Assembly (NCBI GenBank): GCA_009760885.1
Contig: CM019710.1
Span: 4,751,686 to 4,815,685 of the forward strand
Length of the DNA: 64,000 nt
Reading direction: 5' to 3'
DNA from: Achatina immaculata
Lineage: Eukaryota > Mollusca > Gastropoda > Stylommatophora > Achatinidae
Shown here: positions 60,130 through 64,000 of the stretch, piece by piece
How positions within the stretch are numbered: the stretch's first letter is position 1
Layout of the letters: every line of letters starts with the position of its first letter
Made by a program: the position numbers and the translations under genes
Notes under the pieces: model-generated
The model's input: only the letters and a program-made list of their open reading frames with translations
The model's database searches: none
What the model was told of the DNA's origin: nothing

Positions 60130-61433
60130 CACATATGTTAAAATACGCAAAAAGGCAACCTCAGTGACTGCAATAACTGGAGGGGTGTAACCTTACTATC
60201 AGTTGTGTCAAAGGTGTTTTGTAAATGATTCTGAATAGAATTAAAGATGTAGTGGATACTGCAATGAGAGGAGAACAGGCAGGATTTCGAAAGGGAGAAG
60301 CTGTCTCGACCAGATCTTTACGCTAAGAATAATACTTGAAGGACATGTTGAAAAGCAGAAACCATTAATCCTGAACTTCATGGACTTAAAAAAAAAAGCA
60401 TTTGATAGCATACACAGAGATTCATTGTGGAGAATTTTAAGACTATATAGAATACCATCTAAAATTGTCAAAATCATTAGAGAACTCTACAACGGATATG
60501 TTTCTGCGGTTAAGACAGAAGAAGGAATGAGCGAATGGTTTCAGACTGAAACAGGTGTGAAACAAGGATGTATATAATCTCCCTTGCTTTTTGGAATTGC
60601 CATAGACTTTATAATGAAAAGATGCTGTACAGGTAAAACTGGCATTGACTGGGTACATGGGAAGCAAATAGAATATCTTGATTTTGCAGATGACATAACT
60701 CTTATCAGTGACAATGTGACATCGATGCAGGAAAAAACAGATTCCCTGTCTTCCTTGGCTAGCAAAATAGGTCTTGAAATTAACAAAGACAAAACAAAAA
60801 TAATAAAACTTCTCATTAATCAAGAAAGAAAAATATATGTAGAAGGAACAGCTGTTGAAGAAATAAACCAATTTGTTTACCTTGGCAGCAGCATAGACCA
60901 GGATGGTGACACCAGGAAGGAAGTTAGAATTAGAATTGCAAAAGCAGCACTGCCCTTAAAAAATCTTGAGAACAATTGGAATTCAAAAGTTATAAGCACA
61001 AAAAGCAAATTAAGATTATGCAATTCAAATGTGATATCCACCCTCATTTATGCATGCGAAAGCTGGAAAACAACTAAAGAAATAGACAAGAAATTAGACT
61101 CTTTTGAAAACAAATGCCTCAGCAAAATACTTGGTATAAAGTGGAACGAATTCAAGAACAACGCAGAGATAAGACAGATGAGCAAAAAAGAAGATGAACA
61201 TATGTAGGCCATGTGATGAGAAGAAATATTCAGAGAATACCAAAACAAGCTATCAAGTGGAGCACAACAGGCCGAAGAAAAAGAAGTCGATCAAATAGAA
61301 CATTGTTAAGAGAAGCCAGTTTAGTGGGCATAACATCCATTGATAAAGTTGAAAGACTTGCAGAGAACAGGAAAACTTGGCAACCAACTATGCGAGCCCT
61401 ATGTGACGTTTAATGGCACAATAAGGATGTGAG

Positions 61434-61436
<3 letters not shown>
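60130..61436 (+). mobile_element. L-A LINE, longest copy (RT to C-terminus)
   Basis: Order: IRKKGNLSDCNNWRGVTLLS, NRIKDVVDTAMRGEQAGFRK, IFTLRIILEGHVEKQKPLIL, KAFDSIHRDSLWRILRLYRI (RT), TETGVKQGC then a stop, FGIAIDFIM, YLDFADDITLISDN (catalytic FADD), SKIGLEINKDKTKI, FVYLGSSIDQDGDTRKEV, and GRRKRSRSNRTLLREA at the end. One stop and a few frame shifts; the endonuclease and 5' part are missing. RTE-like. Confidence 0.9.
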
Positions 61437-61498
<62 letters not shown>

Positions 61499-61508
61499 CA
61501 TATATATA
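61437..61508. repeat. (TA)n microsatellite between two LINEs
   Basis: TA run with tattatata interruptions, starting in the L-A tail. Confidence 0.95.
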
Positions 61509-62872
61509 ATGGAAAAGAACTGTATTCATACCACTACCAAAAAAGGTTAACCTGAAATTATGCACAAACTACAGAACTGTTGCCCTGATTAGTCATGCCA
61601 GTAAAATTCTGTTAAAAATCATAATGGGTAGACTTCGAAAAAAAATAGAAGAAGAAGTCAATATGGTCCAAGCTGGTTTCAGGCAAGGAAGAGGATCAAG
61701 AGATCATATATTCAATCTAAGATTAATAATGGAGAAATGCAGAGAGTTTAATGTGAATCTATATTTAGCCTTTATAGACTACTCAAAGCCATTTGATTGT
61801 GTACAACACCAGAAACTCTGGGAAATAATGGAAAAATTGGATTTCCAACACATTTGATACAATTAACATCACTGCTGTATCTAAACCAACAAGCAGTAGT
61901 AAGAATAAATGGTGAAACAACAACTTGGTTTGACATAAAACAAGGGGTCCGTCAATGGTGCATATTGTCACCTTACTTATTTAACTTGTGTACTGAAAAT
62001 ATAATGAGGAATGTTAGAGAAGATGTAAACAAAGAATATTACGATGCCATAACAATTGGAGGTTATGAAATACCAGAGATTAGATATGCTGATGGCACAG
62101 TATTACTGTCCACAACACAAAAAGGAATGGGAAAACTAATTATATCAGTCCGTAAGAACAGCGAAGAGCAAAACCTGTATCTTAATGCGAATAAAACTAA
62201 ATTGATGACAATTGACAAAACAAACAAGGCAGCTGAAATATGTATCAATGAGGAATAACTGGAAGAGGGGAGAGTTTTGACTATCTTGGATCATTACTAA
62301 CTAGTAATGAAGATACAATTAGGTAAATTAAAAGGAGGACATCTATCACTCTTCAGAAAGTAAAACAACCAAAGAATCTGTGGAGAGGAACAGACAGAAC
62401 CAGAAAAATAAGATTTTTAAGGGCATACATCTTTCCCATCGCAACATATGCCTGTGAGACCTGGACACTTAACAAAACAGCTGAGAAACGCATAAATGCC
62501 TTGTGAATGTAAATGCTACAGAAGAATTCTTCAAATATCATGGACACAAAAAAGAATAAATATATCTATACTACAAGAACTTAATATTGAAGAAGGCTAT
62601 CTAGTAAAGAGGATTAAACAGAGAAAACTTAAACATTTTGGACACATTAAACGTCATGATAATCTAGAGAAGACCGTCTTGGATGGGTACATAACGGGAA
62701 AAAGAAAGAGAGGAAGACCAAGGCGAAGATGGCTGCAAGACATCGTTGAGGATCTGCAAATGGATGCATCAGCAGCAGGCCGTCTTGCTCACAACCGAAA
62801 AGCCTACAGGAGTGCTATTAGGGAGACAAAGTTCCGCAAGGGACATGAAAATGAATGAATGAATGAATATAT
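61509..62872 (+). mobile_element. L-B LINE, longest copy (RT to C-terminus)
   Basis: Order: SHASKILLKIIMGRLRKKIE, EVNMVQAGFRQGRGSRDHIF, AFIDYSKPFDCVQHQKLWEI (RT), frameshift, VRINGETTTWFDIKQGVRQW, CILSPYLFNL, IRYADGTVLLS (catalytic YADD changed to YADG), KLMTIDKTNKAAEICINEE then stop, ETWTLNKTAE, GHIKRHDNLEKTVLDGYITG, KRKRGRPRRRWLQDIVEDLQ, and an atgaatgaatga tail. Inactive. Confidence 0.9.
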
Positions 62873-63081
62873 ATGCAGGAAACTCTCTACTGTAGAGAGC
62901 GGAACAACAACACAACTCCTTCAGATCATCAGAGGAAGTACCCCCCTCAGACAAGTGTTTCGGCCCTTTAAACTCCTGACACTCTAAGGGGGGTGGGCCC
63001 CTCTGGGTCATGACAGAGGTCTTGTGAGTTGTTGCTTTTTTTTATTTTTCGGTCCTGGGATTGAACCTTTTATATTATTGA

Positions 63082-63084
<3 letters not shown>
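62873..63084. other. No recognisable feature
   Basis: Unique sequence containing ctctactgtagag (short palindrome) and tttcggccctttaaa. The latter resembles retroelement ends but has no partner. Confidence 0.4.

Positions 63085-63178
<94 letters not shown>
63085..63178. repeat. (TA)n microsatellite
   Basis: About 90 bases of TA with one cc interruption at 63133. Confidence 0.97.
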
Positions 63179-63320
63179 TTTATGGTTCTACTCAGTATCA
63201 CCGTAGTCTAGTCCGACACAAAGAATATGCTCTAACAACTCCGTAGTCTCAGCTGCTGAAGCTTTCCTACCTGAATTTCAGGTGAGACGAAGCAACACCA
63301 AAAAAAAAAAATATATATAT

Positions 63321-63445
63321 ATAGTGATAATATTACAACAAAACAAAAAGTGATAGTATTACAACAAAACAAAAAGTGATAATATTACAACAAAACAAAA
63401 AGTGATAATATTACAACAAAACAAAAAGTGATAGTATTACAACAA
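63321..63445. repeat. 26-bp minisatellite
   Basis: Five units of tgataatattacaacaaaac plus aaaaag, nearly identical. Confidence 0.95.
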
Positions 63446-63684
63446 CAATTACGCTGTTGATGTTCATCATTTCTATCATCAACACAAACTGAATGGCGCC
63501 CGTACTCCACGTGCCACCTTGTCAGAGCCGTGTTCATGATGTACACGCAGTCTCCACAGAAAATTTGACAGCCCACACCTAGCCCCCATGAACTGTGAGA
63601 CATGCAAAACGAAATCCTGCTGACAATGGGATTTCTAGAGCAGACCCGTATGTTTGTTTAGATGGATGTGCATATGAAACTTAA
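63446..63684. other. No recognisable feature
   Basis: Unique sequence before the terminal purine tract. Confidence 0.45.
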
Positions 63685-64000
63685 AGAAGAAGAAGAAGAA
63701 GATAGAAGAAGGAAGAGGACAACAAAAAGGAAGAGGAGGAAGAGGAGGAGGAGAAGGACAAAAAGAAGGAAGAAGAAAAGGAGGAAAACTGAGAGAACAA
63801 GAAGGAGTAGAATAAAGATGACAGGAAGAAGGAGGAGGAGGCGGAGAAGGAATACGAGGAGGAGAAAGGCAAGAAGAAGGAGGAGGAGGAGAAGGAGAAG
63901 AAGAAGACGGAGGAGAAGGACAAGGAAGAATAGGAGGCGGAGAAGAATGACGATAAAGAGAAGGCAAGAAGAAGAAGAAGAAGAACAACAACAACAACAA
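63685..64000. repeat. GAA/GGA polypurine tract
   Basis: Over 300 bases of nearly pure purine on the plus strand, ending in caacaa at the window edge. Same composition as the reverse of 50.6-51.2 kb. Confidence 0.95.

Noticed and set aside
60130..61436. Active LINE
   Set aside because: Although FADD is intact, there is a stop after KQGC, later frame shifts, and no endonuclease region.
61509..62872. Functional reverse transcriptase
   Set aside because: The catalytic YADD is YADG and several frameshifts interrupt the ORF.

Overview
The window looks like repeat-rich nuclear DNA of an animal, most likely a lophotrochozoan and probably a mollusc. This rests on spliced kinase exons with GT-AG introns, many RTE-like and CR1-like LINE remnants, tRNA-derived SINEs, hAT-type MITEs and a very high load of minisatellites. 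The organism call is an inference; no marker gene settles it. I see no bacterial operons, CRISPR arrays, rRNA genes or free-standing tRNA genes.

The only host gene I can support is on the minus strand. Three consecutive coding exons (29355-29495, 25282-25398, 24584-24647) join in frame into the first 107 residues of a salt-inducible kinase, closest to SIK3: the glycine loop, VAIK lysine, alpha-C glutamate and hinge. The start ATG has an in-frame stop upstream. No later kinase exon is recognisable in 1-24583, so intron 3 would exceed 24.5 kb if the gene is intact. Positions 29496-30450 are 5' flank or 5' UTR.

The rest is repeats. I label the LINE families by shared sequence and 3' tail: L-A (TATAAGA-type tail), L-B (ATGA-type tail), L-C (AG tail), L-D (GAT tail), L-E, L-F (CR1-like), L-G, L-H and L-I (GAT tails), L-J, and an RNase H-bearing LINE (L-RNH). 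All copies are 5'-truncated or broken. Some are nested: L-A sits inside L-B at 40.5-43.2 kb, and a SINE sits inside L-D at 3.8 kb. Several insertions keep target-site duplications (TSDs): L-A at 16.1 kb and 56.8 kb, L-C at 14.7 kb, a SINE at 49.1 kb, and an unclassified retroposon (repeat Y) at 48.7 kb.

Layout: 1-24.5 kb holds minisatellites (21, 59, 37, 39, 52/56, 30 and 35 bp units) with scattered LINE, SINE and hAT pieces. 24.5-29.5 kb holds the SIK3 exons, with 72-bp and 32-bp minisatellites in intron 1. 30-45 kb is a dense LINE graveyard. 45-54 kb holds SINEs, an L-I element invaded by its own 42-bp minisatellite, repeat Y and a 630-bp pyrimidine tract. 54-58 kb holds a candidate LTR between two inverted repeat ends. 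58-63 kb holds GATA/GACA repeats, a mariner-type DNA-binding fragment and the two longest LINE copies (L-A then L-B). The most unusual points are minisatellite or microsatellite expansions inside LINE coding sequence (3.5, 32.5 and 47.5-48.4 kb), repeat Y with tandem 5' monomers at 33 kb, and an unclassified repeat X found four times.
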